Assembly: GCA_036513075.1 (NCBI GenBank)
Contig: DATBZS010000088.1
Coordinates: 43,481-107,480, forward strand
DNA from: Bog-756 sp036513075
GTDB lineage: Bacteria > Actinomycetota > Acidimicrobiia > Acidimicrobiales > RAAP-2
Direction of reading: 5' to 3'
DNA length: 64,000 nucleotides
Of this stretch, positions 7,719 through 17,544 are shown one piece after another. Every line of letters starts with the position of its first letter. The stretch's first letter is position 1. The notes beneath the pieces are model-generated. The model ran no database searches. It was not told where the DNA came from and saw nothing but the letters and a program-made list of their open reading frames with translations. The position numbers and the translations under genes were made by a program.

Positions 7719-9143
7719 ATGGCCCGCCGAGACCGCCGCCGTGGAGGCGCGCACAGTCCCAAGCGCCGGGGTGACCCGGCCCCGGCGGATCCAGCCAACT
7801 CTGACGCCCCGGACGCCGGTGCATCGGACGCGACCGGGGTCACCCCCACGACCGGGAGAGACTCCCCGGCCGCCGTCGGCGCCACGGCGGCAGCCCCCGA
7901 CCTGGGCACGACCATGACCCGCAGGGAGCGACGGGAGGCCAACGCCACCGCATCGGCCACCGGAACGAAACCGAAGAGGCCGAAGAAGAAGCGGACGTGG
8001 CTCGACTGGCTGCTCCTGTCAGGCGTGGTGCTGGTGTCGGCCGCCCTGGTGGCCGTGGTTTCCGGATACTTCTACGTGCAGTACCGGTTCGGGCAGGTCA
8101 CCAAGGTGACGGTCAAACACCTGCGGGTGGCGCCGGCGGGCGCCCCGTTCAATGTGCTGATGATCGGCTCAGACTCGCGTGTCGGCTTCTCCGGATCGGA
8201 GCAGAACGCCTACGGGAATACGTCGACGGCCGGGGGCCAGCGCAGCGACGTCGTCAAGATCGCCCACGTTGTGCCGGCCACCGGACAGGTCAGCATCCTC
8301 TCGATCCCCCGCGACACGGTGGTGAAGGTGGCGGGCGATACGAGCGAGATCGGCACCTACAACCGGATCAACGCCGCCTACAACACCGGACCCGACCAGC
8401 TGGTCCAGACGATCGCGGACAACTTCGGCATCTCCATCGAGCACGTGGTGCAACTCAACTTCACCGGCTTCCGGGGAGCGGTCGACGCCATAGGCGGGGT
8501 GAACCTCGATTTCCCCTACCCGGCGCGCGACACCTACACCGGGCTCAACATCACCACCGCAGGGTGCCAGCACGTGAACGGCGGCTACTCGCTGGCCGTG
8601 GCCCGCAGTCGGCACTACCAGTACTACGCCGACGGATACTGGCAGTACGACCCGACGAGCGACTTCGGACGCATCCAGCGCCAGAACGCCTTCCTGAAGG
8701 CCCTCATCAACCAGGCCGAGAAGCAGTACAACCCTCTGACGATCAACGCCTTCATCGGCTCGGTGGTCCAAGGGGTGACCATCGACTCGACGTTCACCAT
8801 CTCCGAGCTGGTCTCCCTGGCCCAGCAGTTCCGGAAGTTCTCGTCCAACTCGCTCGGCACCTTGACGCTCCCGACATATTCGTCGAGCTCGTCGGAGTTC
8901 TCCTCGCTGGGTTCGGTCCTCTACGTCCAGCAGCCCCAGGCCAGCCAGGTGATCAGCCAGTTCCTCGGAGGACCGGCCCCACTGGCGCAGACACCGCCGC
9001 CCGGCCCGGACGGCGAAGTCTCGGCCACCACGACGACAACGCCTCCGACCACCTACTCGACGGGTGGGAGAACCCCGGCCACGACGGCACCGGCGGTCAC
9101 CACGACGACGATCCCCATCAATTACGATCCGACCCCCTGCTGA
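7719..9143 (+). CDS. LytR-CpsA-Psr (LCP) family cell-wall protein
   Basis: A 474-residue membrane-anchored LCP phosphotransferase, expected to attach a polyprenyl-linked glycopolymer to peptidoglycan outside the cell. The first 95 residues are charged and disordered, with a KPKRPKKKR cluster before a single membrane helix at about 98-120. The LCP domain follows with NVLMIGSDSR, the SDVVKIAHV strand, SIPRDT, YNRINAAY and the RSRHYQYY/DFGRIQRQ arginine motif. The tail is rich in Thr, Pro and Gly. It is transcribed from its own promoter between the two SUF arms. Its likely partners are the polysaccharide genes at 54-64 kb, as in mycobacteria, where LCP, rmlD, wbbL and manB genes lie close together. 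Confidence 0.93.
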   Translation: MARRDRRRGGAHSPKRRGDPAPADPANSDAPDAGASDATGVTPTTGRDSPAAVGATAAAPDLGTTMTRRERREANATASATGTKPKRPKKKRTWLDWLLLSGVVLVSAALVAVVSGYFYVQYRFGQVTKVTVKHLRVAPAGAPFNVLMIGSDSRVGFSGSEQNAYGNTSTAGGQRSDVVKIAHVVPATGQVSILSIPRDTVVKVAGDTSEIGTYNRINAAYNTGPDQLVQTIADNFGISIEHVVQLNFTGFRGAVDAIGGVNLDFPYPARDTYTGLNITTAGCQHVNGGYSLAVARSRHYQYYADGYWQYDPTSDFGRIQRQNAFLKALINQAEKQYNPLTINAFIGSVVQGVTIDSTFTISELVSLAQQFRKFSSNSLGTLTLPTYSSSSSEFSSLGSVLYVQQPQASQVISQFLGGPAPLAQTPPPGPDGEVSATTTTTPPTTYSTGGRTPATTAPAVTTTTIPINYDPTPC

Positions 9144-9207
9144 CGGGCACGGCAGAGGGGGCCGGGCGTAGCAGCCGGTCCACCGAGATACCGGGGCGGG
9201 CAGCCGA

Positions 9208-9705
9208 TCAGGCGGGGACGCCGCTCTCGTCGAGGCCTTGGGCCAACGTGTTCCAGCTGAGCGTGGCGCACTTGATGCGGACGGGGAACTTGACCACGCC
9301 CTGCAGGGCGGCAAGCTCGCCGAGGGCGTTGATGTCGATGGCCTCGGGCTCGGACGCTTCGACCGACCCACCCCCATCGCCGTCGGACGGCAGGGTCGAC
9401 TCGTGGATCGACATCATCCCCTTGAAGGTGCCGATGAGCTCGCGCACTTCGGCCAACGACTTGCCCTTGACTGCGGCAGACATGAGCGAGGCGGACGACT
9501 GACTGATGGAGCATCCGGTGCCTGCGATTTTGATGTCGGACAGCACGCCGTCCTCCAGTTCGACGGTCACCACGATCTCGTCGCCGCACAGCGGGTTGAA
9601 CCCCTCGACCCGGACGGCGGGCGGAGACTCGAGTTCGCCACGGTTGCGTGGCGAACGGTAGTGGTCGAGGATGATCTCCCGATAGAGGTCTTCGAGGCCG
9701 GGCAT
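9208..9705 (-). CDS. sufU: SufU zinc-dependent sulfurtransferase
   Basis: A 165-residue SufU, which accepts sulfur from the SufS persulfide and hands it on to the scaffold. Zinc ligands are evident: Cys40 and Asp42 in LCGDE, Cys65 in GTGCSIS and Cys146 in KCATL. The insertion between the second and third cysteine regions separates SufU from the shorter IscU scaffold; here it includes an acidic glycine-rich loop at about 107-120. It is last in the minus-strand sufC-sufS-sufU unit, 64 bp after sufS, with no promoter of its own that I can see. Confidence 0.95.
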   Translation of the reverse strand: MPGLEDLYREIILDHYRSPRNRGELESPPAVRVEGFNPLCGDEIVVTVELEDGVLSDIKIAGTGCSISQSSASLMSAAVKGKSLAEVRELIGTFKGMMSIHESTLPSDGDGGGSVEASEPEAIDINALGELAALQGVVKFPVRIKCATLSWNTLAQGLDESGVPA

Positions 9706-9769
9706 CAGGCCGGAGTCCCTTCGTCCGTGGGGTGCAGGAGCACCCGGGCCAGAGCGTACCGGGGGCCGC

Positions 9770-11031
9770 TCACGCGAAGAACCGCCCGGCGGCGTCGAGG
9801 GCGTCGACCAGGGTGTCGACGTCGCGCTCGTCGTTGTAGAGCGCGAACGACGCCCGGGCGGTGGCCGTGACCCCGAGGCGCCGCATCAGCGGCTTGGCGC
9901 AGTGATGTCCAGCCCGGACGCACACCCCGTACTCGTCGAGGATCTGTGAGATGTCATGGGGATGGACGTCGCGGAACGCGAACGAGACGACGCCGCCCCT
10001 GGCATCAGCCTCGGGTGGACCGAAGATCCGGATGTCGTCACCGAACCGGTCATGGAGGGCGGCGAGCGCGTAGTCGGTCACCGAGATCTCGTGGGCCCGC
10101 ACCGCGTCCATGCCGACTGCCCGCAGGTAGTCCACGGCGGCGCCCAGGCCGATGGCCTCGGTGATGGGCGGGGTGCCGGCCTCGAATCTCCAGGGGATGT
10201 CATTGGGAGTGAACCCGTCCTTGCGGACGTCGAGGATCATCTCTCCACCGCCGAGGAACGGGGGGAGCGACTCGAGCAGCTCCTCCCGGCCCCACAGCAC
10301 CCCGATGCCGGTCGGTCCCAGCATCTTGTGGGCGCTGAAGGCGAGGAGATCGACGCCCAGGGCGGCCACGTCGGTGGGCAGGTGGGGGACCGACTGGCAG
10401 GCGTCGGCCACCACCACGGCCCCGGCGGCGTGGGCGGCCGCGGCCAGGTCGGCTACCGGATTCAGGGTGCCCAGGACGTTGGACATGCACGTGACGGCCA
10501 GCAGCTTGGCCCCGTCCAGCACGTGGTCGAGATCGTCGAGGACCAGGCGTCCGTCGTCGTCGATGGGCAGCCAGCGCAGCTCGATGCCCCGCTCGGCGGC
10601 CAGCATGTGCCACGGGACGATGTTGGCGTGGTGTTCCATCTCGGTAAGCACCACCACATCGCCCTTGGCGAGGTGGGTGCGACCCCAGCTGTGAGCCACA
10701 AGATTGAGTGCCTCGGTGGCGTTCTTGGTGAACGCCACCTCGCGGGCGGGGACGGGCGCACCGATGAACCGGCCCACGTTGGTGCGGGCTGCCTCGAAGC
10801 GGCGGGTGGCCTCCTCGGCGATGGCGTACACACCACGGTGGACATTGGCATGTGTGGTCTCGTCGTACTCGCGCATGGCGTCGAGCACGGCGACCGGACG
10901 CTGTGACGAAGAGGCCGAATCCAGGTAGGTGATGGGCTGGCCGTTGACCACCCGCGACAGCAGGGGGAAGTCCTTGGCCAGAGTGGCGGCGTCGAGGGGC
11001 GACTCGGCGGTGGCCACCTGGGTGCGGGGGG

Positions 11032-11044
<13 letters not shown>
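9770..11044 (-). CDS. sufS: Cysteine desulfurase SufS
   Basis: A 424-residue PLP-dependent group II cysteine desulfurase that forms the persulfide used for Fe-S assembly. The PLP lysine is Lys240 in FSAHKMLGPTGIG, and the catalytic cysteine is Cys382 in RAGHHCAKPLM. The N-terminal motif FPLLSRVVNGQPITYLDSASSSQRP is typical of SufS. The frame is open far upstream, but that part is antisense-type shadow of sufC; the ATG at 11044 overlaps the 3' end of the second sufC by 13 bp, so the two are translationally coupled. Confidence 0.97.
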
Positions 11045-11808
<764 letters not shown>

Positions 11809-11814
11809 GCCCCG

Positions 11815-11820
11815 ATTGTA
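11815..11820 (-). promoter_or_regulatory. -10-like hexamer of the sufC-sufS-sufU unit (leaderless pattern)
   Basis: TACAAT on the minus strand ends 7 nt before the GTG at 11808. It is close to consensus and fits a leaderless GUG-initiated transcript. Confidence 0.6.
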
Positions 11821-11930
11821 GCCCCTCTCCGCTATTTCTCCTACGGCGATAGGTGGAATCTGACGGCCTGGTGGGCCCGGCCGACACGGGTCGCACGCTG
11901 GGGAATTATCAGACCGACGGGGCCACCCGG

Positions 11931-11936
11931 TACGGT
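11931..11936 (+). promoter_or_regulatory. -10-like hexamer of the debranching enzyme gene (leaderless pattern)
   Basis: TACGGT ends 7 nt before the ATG at 11943 and supports that ATG over a start 30 codons upstream. Confidence 0.5.
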
Positions 11937-11942
11937 ACCGCC

Positions 11943-14129
11943 ATGTCCGACCCCTGGAACTACGCCGGCCCGGTCACCCAGCTCGCGCCGGGCAGCGGGT
12001 CGGTGACCCTGGTCGACGAGTCCACCTTCGCCATCAGCGGGGGCGCCGGCGACATCGCCCCGGGGGCGGCCCAGGGCCTGTTCTTCCGGGACACCCGGAT
12101 CCTCTCCCGCTTCGAGGTGCTCCTGAATGGGGTCCGGGCCGAGCCGCTTGCCGCGGTCAACGACGACCCATTTTCGGCGACGTTCGTGTCCCGGAACCTG
12201 CCCGCCCCCGGCCGGGCCGACTCGACCGTCATGGTGTTCCGCCACCGCCACGTGGGCCAGGGGATGCGCGAGGAGCTCGTGCTGCACAACTTCGGCGACG
12301 AGGCCACCGTCTGCACGGTGGACATCCTGGTGGAAGCCGACTTCGCCGACCTGTTCGCGGTGAAGGAGGGGCGGGTGGCGACCGACGGCCACCACGGGAC
12401 GGTGGCCAACGACATCATCGACCGACAGTCTGCGGCGGCCACCGACCGGGTGCCGTCGCTGACGTACACCTACCGCCGGGGACCGGTGGCCCGAGGCGTG
12501 GAGATCCGGGCCGCCGACGCCGAGCGGGTGGTCCCCGGCCTGATCACCTACGAGGTGCTCGTGCCGGCCAGGGGTGAGTGGTCGACCTGCGTGGAAGTGG
12601 GCCCGGTCATCGACGGCGACGTGTACGCCCCCAAGTACCGGTGCGGCGAGCCGGTGGAGCGAGCGACGCCGAGCGAGCGCCTGGCCGAATGGCGCCGCCA
12701 CGTGCCCCAGGTCGAGACCGACCACCCGGTCCTGAAGCAGGTCGTCGCCCGCAGCGCCGAGGACCTCGGGGCGCTGCGCATCTTCGATCCTGACTACCCC
12801 GAGCGGGTGGTGGTGGCGGCCGGCGCTCCATGGTTCATGACGGTCTTCGGGCGGGACTCACTGCTCACCGCATGGATGGCCCTCCTCGTCGACCCCGACC
12901 TGGCCCGCGGTGTGCTCCAGACACTGGCCCGGTTCCAGGGCACCGAGGTCGACCCGCGCCACGAGGAGGAGCCCGGTCGGATCCTCCACGAGATGCGCTT
13001 CGGCGACGCCGCGTCGCTGTCGCTCGGTGGCGGGAGCATCTACTACGGCACGGCCGACGCCACTCCGCTGTTCGTCATGTTGCTGGGCGAGATGCGTCGT
13101 TGGGGCGTGGCCCGCGAGATGGTCGACGAGCTGCTCCCCAACGCCGCCCGGGCCATCGAATGGATCGAGCACTTCGGTGACGCCGACGGTGACGGCTACG
13201 TCGAGTACCACCGGGCCACCGACCGGGGGCTGGCCAACCAGGGATGGAAGGACAGCTGGGACGGCATCCGCTACGGCGACGGTCGGGTGGCGGAGGCCCC
13301 CATCGCCCTCGCCGAGGTGCAGGCCTATACCTACGGCGCCTACCTGGCGAGCGCCCACTTCGCCTTCGAGGCGGGCGACACGGCCACCTACGACCGCTTC
13401 CGATCCAAGGCGGCCAATCTCAAGGCCAACTTCAACCGGGACTTCTGGCTCGAGGAAAAAGGATGGTTCGCCGTCGGGCTCGATGCCGACAAGAAGCCGA
13501 TCGACTCGCTGACCTCCAACATCGGCCACTGCCTGTGGACCGGGATCGTCGACGAGGACAAGGCCCATCAGGTGGCCCAGGCTCTGGTCGGACCCTCGAT
13601 GTTCTCCGGGTGGGGGCTGCGCACGTTGTCGAGCGACAACGGCGGGTACAACCCCATCAGCTACCACTGCGGTTCGGTATGGCCGCACGACACGGCCATC
13701 GTGGCGGCCGGCCTGGCCCGGTACGGCTACGACGGAGCGGCCCAGAAACTCATCTTCGGCCTGCTCGACGCCGCCCAGGCCCAGGGCGGGCGACTGCCCG
13801 AACTGTTCAGCGGCCTCGACCGGGGCGAGCTGACCGTGCCGGTGGGCTACCCGACCTCCTGCTCGCCCCAGGCCTGGTCCGCGGCGTCGCCCCTGCTGTG
13901 CCTGCGTACGCTCCTGCGCCTCGATCCCTGGATCCCCTACGGCAAGACGTGGCTGTCGCCCAACCTGCCCGAAGGAATCGGCTACCTGAAGGTGGAGGGG
14001 ATCCCGCTGGCCGGGTCCCGGGTCACCATCGAAGTGGGGGACCAGGTGACCGGTGGGGTGTCGATCAGCGGGCTGCCGCCCGAGATCGAGGTCATCCGCG
14101 AGCCCCGCCGGCCGTCGACCGCCGTCTGA
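11943..14129 (+). CDS. Glycogen debranching enzyme-like amylo-alpha-1,6-glucosidase
   Basis: A 728-residue cytoplasmic protein of the bacterial debranching type: an N-terminal beta-rich domain (VDESTFAISGGAGDIAPGAAQGLFFRDTRILSR as start, residues about 10-300) of the GDE_N_bis class, then an (alpha/alpha)6 barrel from about 330. Barrel motifs include APWFMTVFGRDSLLTAW, NQGWKDSWDGI, and SCSPQAWSAASPLLCL with acidic residues suited to general acid/base catalysis. It should hydrolyse alpha-1,6 branches of glycogen or a related alpha-glucan. No other glycogen gene is adjacent. It is divergent from the second sufC, with separate promoter hexamers in the 134-bp gap. Confidence 0.88.
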   Translation: MSDPWNYAGPVTQLAPGSGSVTLVDESTFAISGGAGDIAPGAAQGLFFRDTRILSRFEVLLNGVRAEPLAAVNDDPFSATFVSRNLPAPGRADSTVMVFRHRHVGQGMREELVLHNFGDEATVCTVDILVEADFADLFAVKEGRVATDGHHGTVANDIIDRQSAAATDRVPSLTYTYRRGPVARGVEIRAADAERVVPGLITYEVLVPARGEWSTCVEVGPVIDGDVYAPKYRCGEPVERATPSERLAEWRRHVPQVETDHPVLKQVVARSAEDLGALRIFDPDYPERVVVAAGAPWFMTVFGRDSLLTAWMALLVDPDLARGVLQTLARFQGTEVDPRHEEEPGRILHEMRFGDAASLSLGGGSIYYGTADATPLFVMLLGEMRRWGVAREMVDELLPNAARAIEWIEHFGDADGDGYVEYHRATDRGLANQGWKDSWDGIRYGDGRVAEAPIALAEVQAYTYGAYLASAHFAFEAGDTATYDRFRSKAANLKANFNRDFWLEEKGWFAVGLDADKKPIDSLTSNIGHCLWTGIVDEDKAHQVAQALVGPSMFSGWGLRTLSSDNGGYNPISYHCGSVWPHDTAIVAAGLARYGYDGAAQKLIFGLLDAAQAQGGRLPELFSGLDRGELTVPVGYPTSCSPQAWSAASPLLCLRTLLRLDPWIPYGKTWLSPNLPEGIGYLKVEGIPLAGSRVTIEVGDQVTGGVSISGLPPEIEVIREPRRPSTAV

Positions 14130-14175
14130 TCCGGTCGCATGTCCGGGAGGCTAGGGGCGGGGGGCGGGGCCGGGT

Positions 14176-14793
14176 TCACCAGCCCCGGGCGACCCACTCA
14201 TCGAGGTGGGGGGACTCGGTCCCGATGGTCGTGCCGGCGCCGTGGCCCGGTAGGACCAGGGTGTCGGCGTCGAAGGTCCCGAACAGCCGTCCGTCGATGG
14301 ACCGGATGATGGTGGCGAAGTCGGCGTTCTCGAACGAGGTGTTGCCAGGCCCCCCCGGGAAGAGGGTGTCCCCGGTGAACAGCAACGGTGTCCCCTCGAC
14401 GGCGAAGCACATCGACCCCGGGGTGTGGCCCGGGGTGGCGATGGTGGCGACCCGGAGGCGCCCGACCCGGACCAACGACTCGTCCTCCAGGATCTGGTCG
14501 TAGGAGGGGAGCATGCCGGCGTCGGCCTGGGTGACGGCCACGTCGATACCGGCGTTGCGCACGGCCTCGACGGCTTGGATGTGGTCCCAGTGGCCGTGAG
14601 TCTCGACCACCTGGCGCACGTTGAGGTCACGGCACAGCTCGAGGAGCAGGTCGTGCTCGTTGGCGGCGTCGATCAGCAGCGAGTCGCCCGTCTCCCGGCA
14701 TCGCACGATGTAGACGTTGTTGTCGACGGGTCCGACCACCACCCGGTGCACCTCGACAGCGGTGTCCTGGTAGTCGATGACGGTGTCGGCCAT
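14176..14793 (-). CDS. Metallo-beta-lactamase fold hydrolase (glyoxalase II-like)
   Basis: A 205-residue cytoplasmic hydrolase with the dinuclear metal motif THGHWDHI, a second histidine in ATPGHTPGSM, the bridging Asp in FTGDTLFPGG and a late histidine in VLPGHGAGT. The fold and size fit MBL-fold hydrolases resembling hydroxyacylglutathione hydrolase; since actinobacteria use mycothiol, the thiol ester substrate may be mycothiol-linked, which is an inference. The ATG at 14793 is preferred to the GTG at 14802 because a strong AGGAGG (14807-14802) covers that GTG and sits 8 nt before the ATG. It is convergent with the debranching enzyme gene. Confidence 0.88.
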   Translation of the reverse strand: MADTVIDYQDTAVEVHRVVVGPVDNNVYIVRCRETGDSLLIDAANEHDLLLELCRDLNVRQVVETHGHWDHIQAVEAVRNAGIDVAVTQADAGMLPSYDQILEDESLVRVGRLRVATIATPGHTPGSMCFAVEGTPLLFTGDTLFPGGPGNTSFENADFATIIRSIDGRLFGTFDADTLVLPGHGAGTTIGTESPHLDEWVARGW

Positions 14794-14801
14794 GGGTGCC
14801 A

Positions 14802-14807
14802 CCTCCT
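14802..14807 (-). promoter_or_regulatory. Shine-Dalgarno site deciding the MBL hydrolase start
   Basis: AGGAGG on the minus strand, 8 nt before the ATG at 14793. A TACGCT hexamer at 14820-14815 predicts a leader of only about 15 nt, just enough to hold this site. Confidence 0.65.
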
Positions 14808-14857
14808 GGGTGGGAGCGTAGCGGTGGCCGGGCCGGTGGCGGAGCGTGGGGCGGCCC

Positions 14858-14900
14858 CCCTGTTGGTCACCGCAGGCGGGGTTCTGGTAGACAAACAGGG
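14858..14900. promoter_or_regulatory. Inverted repeat upstream of the acyl-CoA dehydrogenase gene
   Basis: CCCTGTT (14858-14864) and AACAGGG (14894-14900) form a 7-bp inverted repeat with a 29-nt spacer in the 173-bp gap before the acyl-CoA dehydrogenase gene. It could be a regulator site or a hairpin; nothing further supports either. Confidence 0.25.
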
Positions 14901-14966
14901 CACGTTGCCCCCTTCGGGCACCACCACACGAGGTCCCCGATGGGGCCCCACGGGATGGAGATCAGG

Positions 14967-16082
14967 ATGAATTTCGCCTTCAGCGAGGAGCAGGACGAGC
15001 TCCGCAAGTCGGTGCGTCGCTTCCTCGACGACAAATCCCCCGAGACCGAGGTCCGCCGCCTCATGGAGACTACCGAGGGATACGACCCCGAGGTCTGGAC
15101 CCAGATGGCCGAGCAGCTCGGGCTGCAGTCGCTGATCATTCCCGAGGAGTTCGGCGGCAGCGGCTTCACCTATGTCGAGCTGATCGTGGTGCTCGAGGAG
15201 ATGGGTGCCGCACTGCTGTGCTCGCCGTTCTTCGCCACCGTGGCTCTGGCCGCCAACGCCCTGCTCACCTCGGGCGACACCAAGGCGCAGGAGTATCTGC
15301 TGCCGGGAATCGCCTCCGGCGAGACCATCGCCACCCTGGCCTTCACCGAAGACTCCGGCCGGTGGGACGCCGAAGGCATCGCCCTGGCGGCCAGTCCGGC
15401 GCCTGACGGCTGGGCTCTCAACGGACACAAGTCCTTCGTGGTCGACGGCCACACCGCCGACGTGATCCTGGTCGTGGGCCGGACCGACGCCGGCTTGTCG
15501 CTGTTCGGCGTCAAGAGCGACGCCGTCGGCCTCACCCGCACCCCGCTGGCCACCATGGACCAGACCCGCAAGCAGGCCCGGCTCGAGTTCGCCGACACCC
15601 CGGCATGGCTGATCGGGACCGACGGCGGTGCGGAGGCCGGCCTGTCCAAGACTCTGGACCTCGCGGCCGTGGCCCTGGCCGCCGAGCAGGTGGGCGGCGC
15701 CCAGCGTTGCCTTGAGAGCTCGGTCGAGTACGCCAAGACCCGCATCCAATTCGGACGCCCGATCGGCAGCTTCCAGGCCATCAAGCACAAGTGTGCCGAC
15801 ATGCTGCTCGAGGTCGAGTCGGCCAAATCGGCCGCCTACTACGCCGGATGGGCCGCAGCCGAGGACTCTGACGAGCTCCCGGTCGTAGCCAGCCTGGCCA
15901 AGTCCTACTGCTCCGAGGCGTACTTCCACGCCGCCGCCGAGACGATCCAGATCCATGGTGGGATCGGCTTCACGTGGGAGCACCCGGCCCACCTCTACTT
16001 CAAGCGGGCCAAGTCGTCCGAGCTGATGCTGGGCGACCCGTCATACCACCGGGAGCTCCTGGCCCAGCGCATCGGCATCTGA
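14967..16082 (+). CDS. Acyl-CoA dehydrogenase
   Basis: A 371-residue FAD-dependent acyl-CoA dehydrogenase that introduces the alpha,beta double bond in acyl-CoA substrates. Visible family motifs are the N-terminal helix bundle (MNFAFSEEQDELRKSVRRF), LAFTEDSGRWD in the middle beta domain, RIQFGRPIGSFQAIKHKCADM for FAD contact and IQIHGGIGFTWEHPAHLYFKRAKS near the C-terminus. This C-terminal form is common in the FadE group of short, alpha2beta2-type enzymes acting on steroid side chains or branched substrates, but a partner subunit is not adjacent. The ATG at 14967 has GGAG (14957-14960) 6 nt upstream; an in-frame ATG at 14955 overlaps that site. Confidence 0.93.
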   Translation: MNFAFSEEQDELRKSVRRFLDDKSPETEVRRLMETTEGYDPEVWTQMAEQLGLQSLIIPEEFGGSGFTYVELIVVLEEMGAALLCSPFFATVALAANALLTSGDTKAQEYLLPGIASGETIATLAFTEDSGRWDAEGIALAASPAPDGWALNGHKSFVVDGHTADVILVVGRTDAGLSLFGVKSDAVGLTRTPLATMDQTRKQARLEFADTPAWLIGTDGGAEAGLSKTLDLAAVALAAEQVGGAQRCLESSVEYAKTRIQFGRPIGSFQAIKHKCADMLLEVESAKSAAYYAGWAAAEDSDELPVVASLAKSYCSEAYFHAAAETIQIHGGIGFTWEHPAHLYFKRAKSSELMLGDPSYHRELLAQRIGI

Positions 16083-16191
16083 CCGGCGCGTCGGCCCCGC
16101 GGTCCTTGAGTACCGTGGTGCCCACACGGGGCCGCACCGGTGACCTACCCATCCCCGGACCGGCCCAACCTCCCTCCCGGAAGTGAGAGAC

Positions 16192-16803
16192 ATGCGGAAG
16201 TACATGGCGTTCGTCCTGCTGGGCATCCTGACTGTGGCGGGTGTCGGCTTCGCCGCCCTCGGCGTGGTCCAGTCGAAGAGCGCGACCGATCTCGGCCAGG
16301 CCGTGTCCAACACCCTGAAGGCCCCCAACTACTCCGAGTACCTGGTGCAGAAGACGACGCAGGGCAACCAGACGGCCAATTTGGTCTTCCAGGCCCCTGA
16401 CCGCCTGAGCGCCACCCTGCTCGCCTCGGGGCACAAGACCTACCTGTTCATCATCGGCACCACCGAGTACATCGCGGTGACCACCAAGGCCTCGGCGCCC
16501 ATGCCCACCAAGTTCTACACACAGAAGACGACCGGGGCGGTGTCCGTGGACCCGGCCCAGCAGTACCTGCACTTCTACAAGGAGGGGCCCTCCACCCGGA
16601 ACGGGTCGGTCACCACGGTCACCCTCACCCAGGGGGGCCAGAAGGAGACGCTGACCTACACCGTGTCCGGCAACTACGTGTCCAACTTCCATGCGGCCAC
16701 CCCGGACGGCACCATCAACCTCGCCATCTCCGAAGTCGGCACCTCACCGCCGGTGGCCCTGCCCAAGGGCTACACCATCACCACCACCGTCCCCCAGGCC
16801 TGA
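16192..16803 (+). CDS. Putative exported protein, unknown function
   Basis: A 203-residue protein with a positively charged start (MRKYMAF) and a hydrophobic segment at about residues 5-25, so a signal peptide or N-terminal anchor; no lipobox cysteine is seen. The remainder is soluble, rich in Thr, Ser and beta-forming residues, with repeated short strands (KTYLFIIGTTEYIAVTT, VTLTQGGQKETLTYTVSG), giving the look of a LolA/LppX-like beta sheet, which is a guess. A GTG at 16183 is in frame 3 codons upstream; the ATG is preferred. A TACCGT at 16112-16117 might be its -10, implying a leader near 68 nt. Confidence 0.7.
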   Translation: MRKYMAFVLLGILTVAGVGFAALGVVQSKSATDLGQAVSNTLKAPNYSEYLVQKTTQGNQTANLVFQAPDRLSATLLASGHKTYLFIIGTTEYIAVTTKASAPMPTKFYTQKTTGAVSVDPAQQYLHFYKEGPSTRNGSVTTVTLTQGGQKETLTYTVSGNYVSNFHAATPDGTINLAISEVGTSPPVALPKGYTITTTVPQA

Positions 16804-16851
16804 GGAATCCGCCGGGCCTCAGGTGAGCTTCCCGACCACAGTCCCCAACGA

Positions 16852-17544
16852 TCAGTCGGGCCGGTCGTCCAGGAGTTCGTCGATCCGACGCCGCAGTCGG
16901 CGGGAAGCGCCCTCGGGATCGTCGGCGCCCACCAGCCACCGGACGACGACGAAGTGCCGGGCACCGATGGCGGCCAGGCCGCCCACGGTGTCCGGGTCCA
17001 CCCCACCGGTCACCCACACCGGCCACGCCGACTCCCGCACGGCCCGGGCCACGTACTCGGGCCCGGTCCCGGGACGTCCGGGCTTGGTGGGAGTGGCCAC
17101 CACCGGGCCCGCCGAGAGATAGTCGACCGGCGCCGGCGCCGTCGTCGATCCGGCTCCCGTGGCGGCGGCCAGCTCCTCGGGAGTGTGGGTCGACAACCCA
17201 AGGATGGCCTCGTCGCCGACTATCGACCGGGCCTCTGCGGCCGACATGTCGTCTTGCCCCACGTGGACGCCGTCGGCTCCCATCGCGGCAGCCAGGTCGG
17301 GACGGTCGTTGAGCACGAACGGAACGCCCTGGGCGGCGCAGGCCCGTCGGGCGAGGGTGGCCCGGGCTACGAGTGCGGAGTCGTCGAGGTGCTTTTCCCG
17401 GAGCTGCACGACGTCGACGCCGCCGTCGATGCACCGTCCGACGAATGCCTCGAGGTCGGGCCGGTCCGGTGTGCAGAGGTAGAGGCGGCGGTTGCCGAGG
17501 CCCCACCGTTGCCCGGCCGGGGTGGGCGCGCCAGCCGCGGTCAC
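16852..17544 (-). CDS. thiE: Thiamine-phosphate synthase
   Basis: A 230-residue TIM-barrel enzyme joining the thiazole and pyrimidine phosphates to make thiamine phosphate. Family motifs in order: DVVQLREKHL, FVLNDRPDLAAAMGADGVHVGQDDM, LGLSTHTPEEL, DYLSAGPVVATPTKPGRP and PVWVTGGVDPDTV. The phosphate-binding and pyrophosphate contacts are therefore retained, although the usual phosphate-loop SI/VR segment is less clear. It starts with GTG overlapping the stop of the upstream HhH repair gene by 4 bp, forming a two-gene unit with no evident shared biochemistry. Its product, after phosphorylation, is the cofactor of AceE encoded nearby. Confidence 0.93.
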   Translation of the reverse strand: MTAAGAPTPAGQRWGLGNRRLYLCTPDRPDLEAFVGRCIDGGVDVVQLREKHLDDSALVARATLARRACAAQGVPFVLNDRPDLAAAMGADGVHVGQDDMSAAEARSIVGDEAILGLSTHTPEELAAATGAGSTTAPAPVDYLSAGPVVATPTKPGRPGTGPEYVARAVRESAWPVWVTGGVDPDTVGGLAAIGARHFVVVRWLVGADDPEGASRRLRRRIDELLDDRPD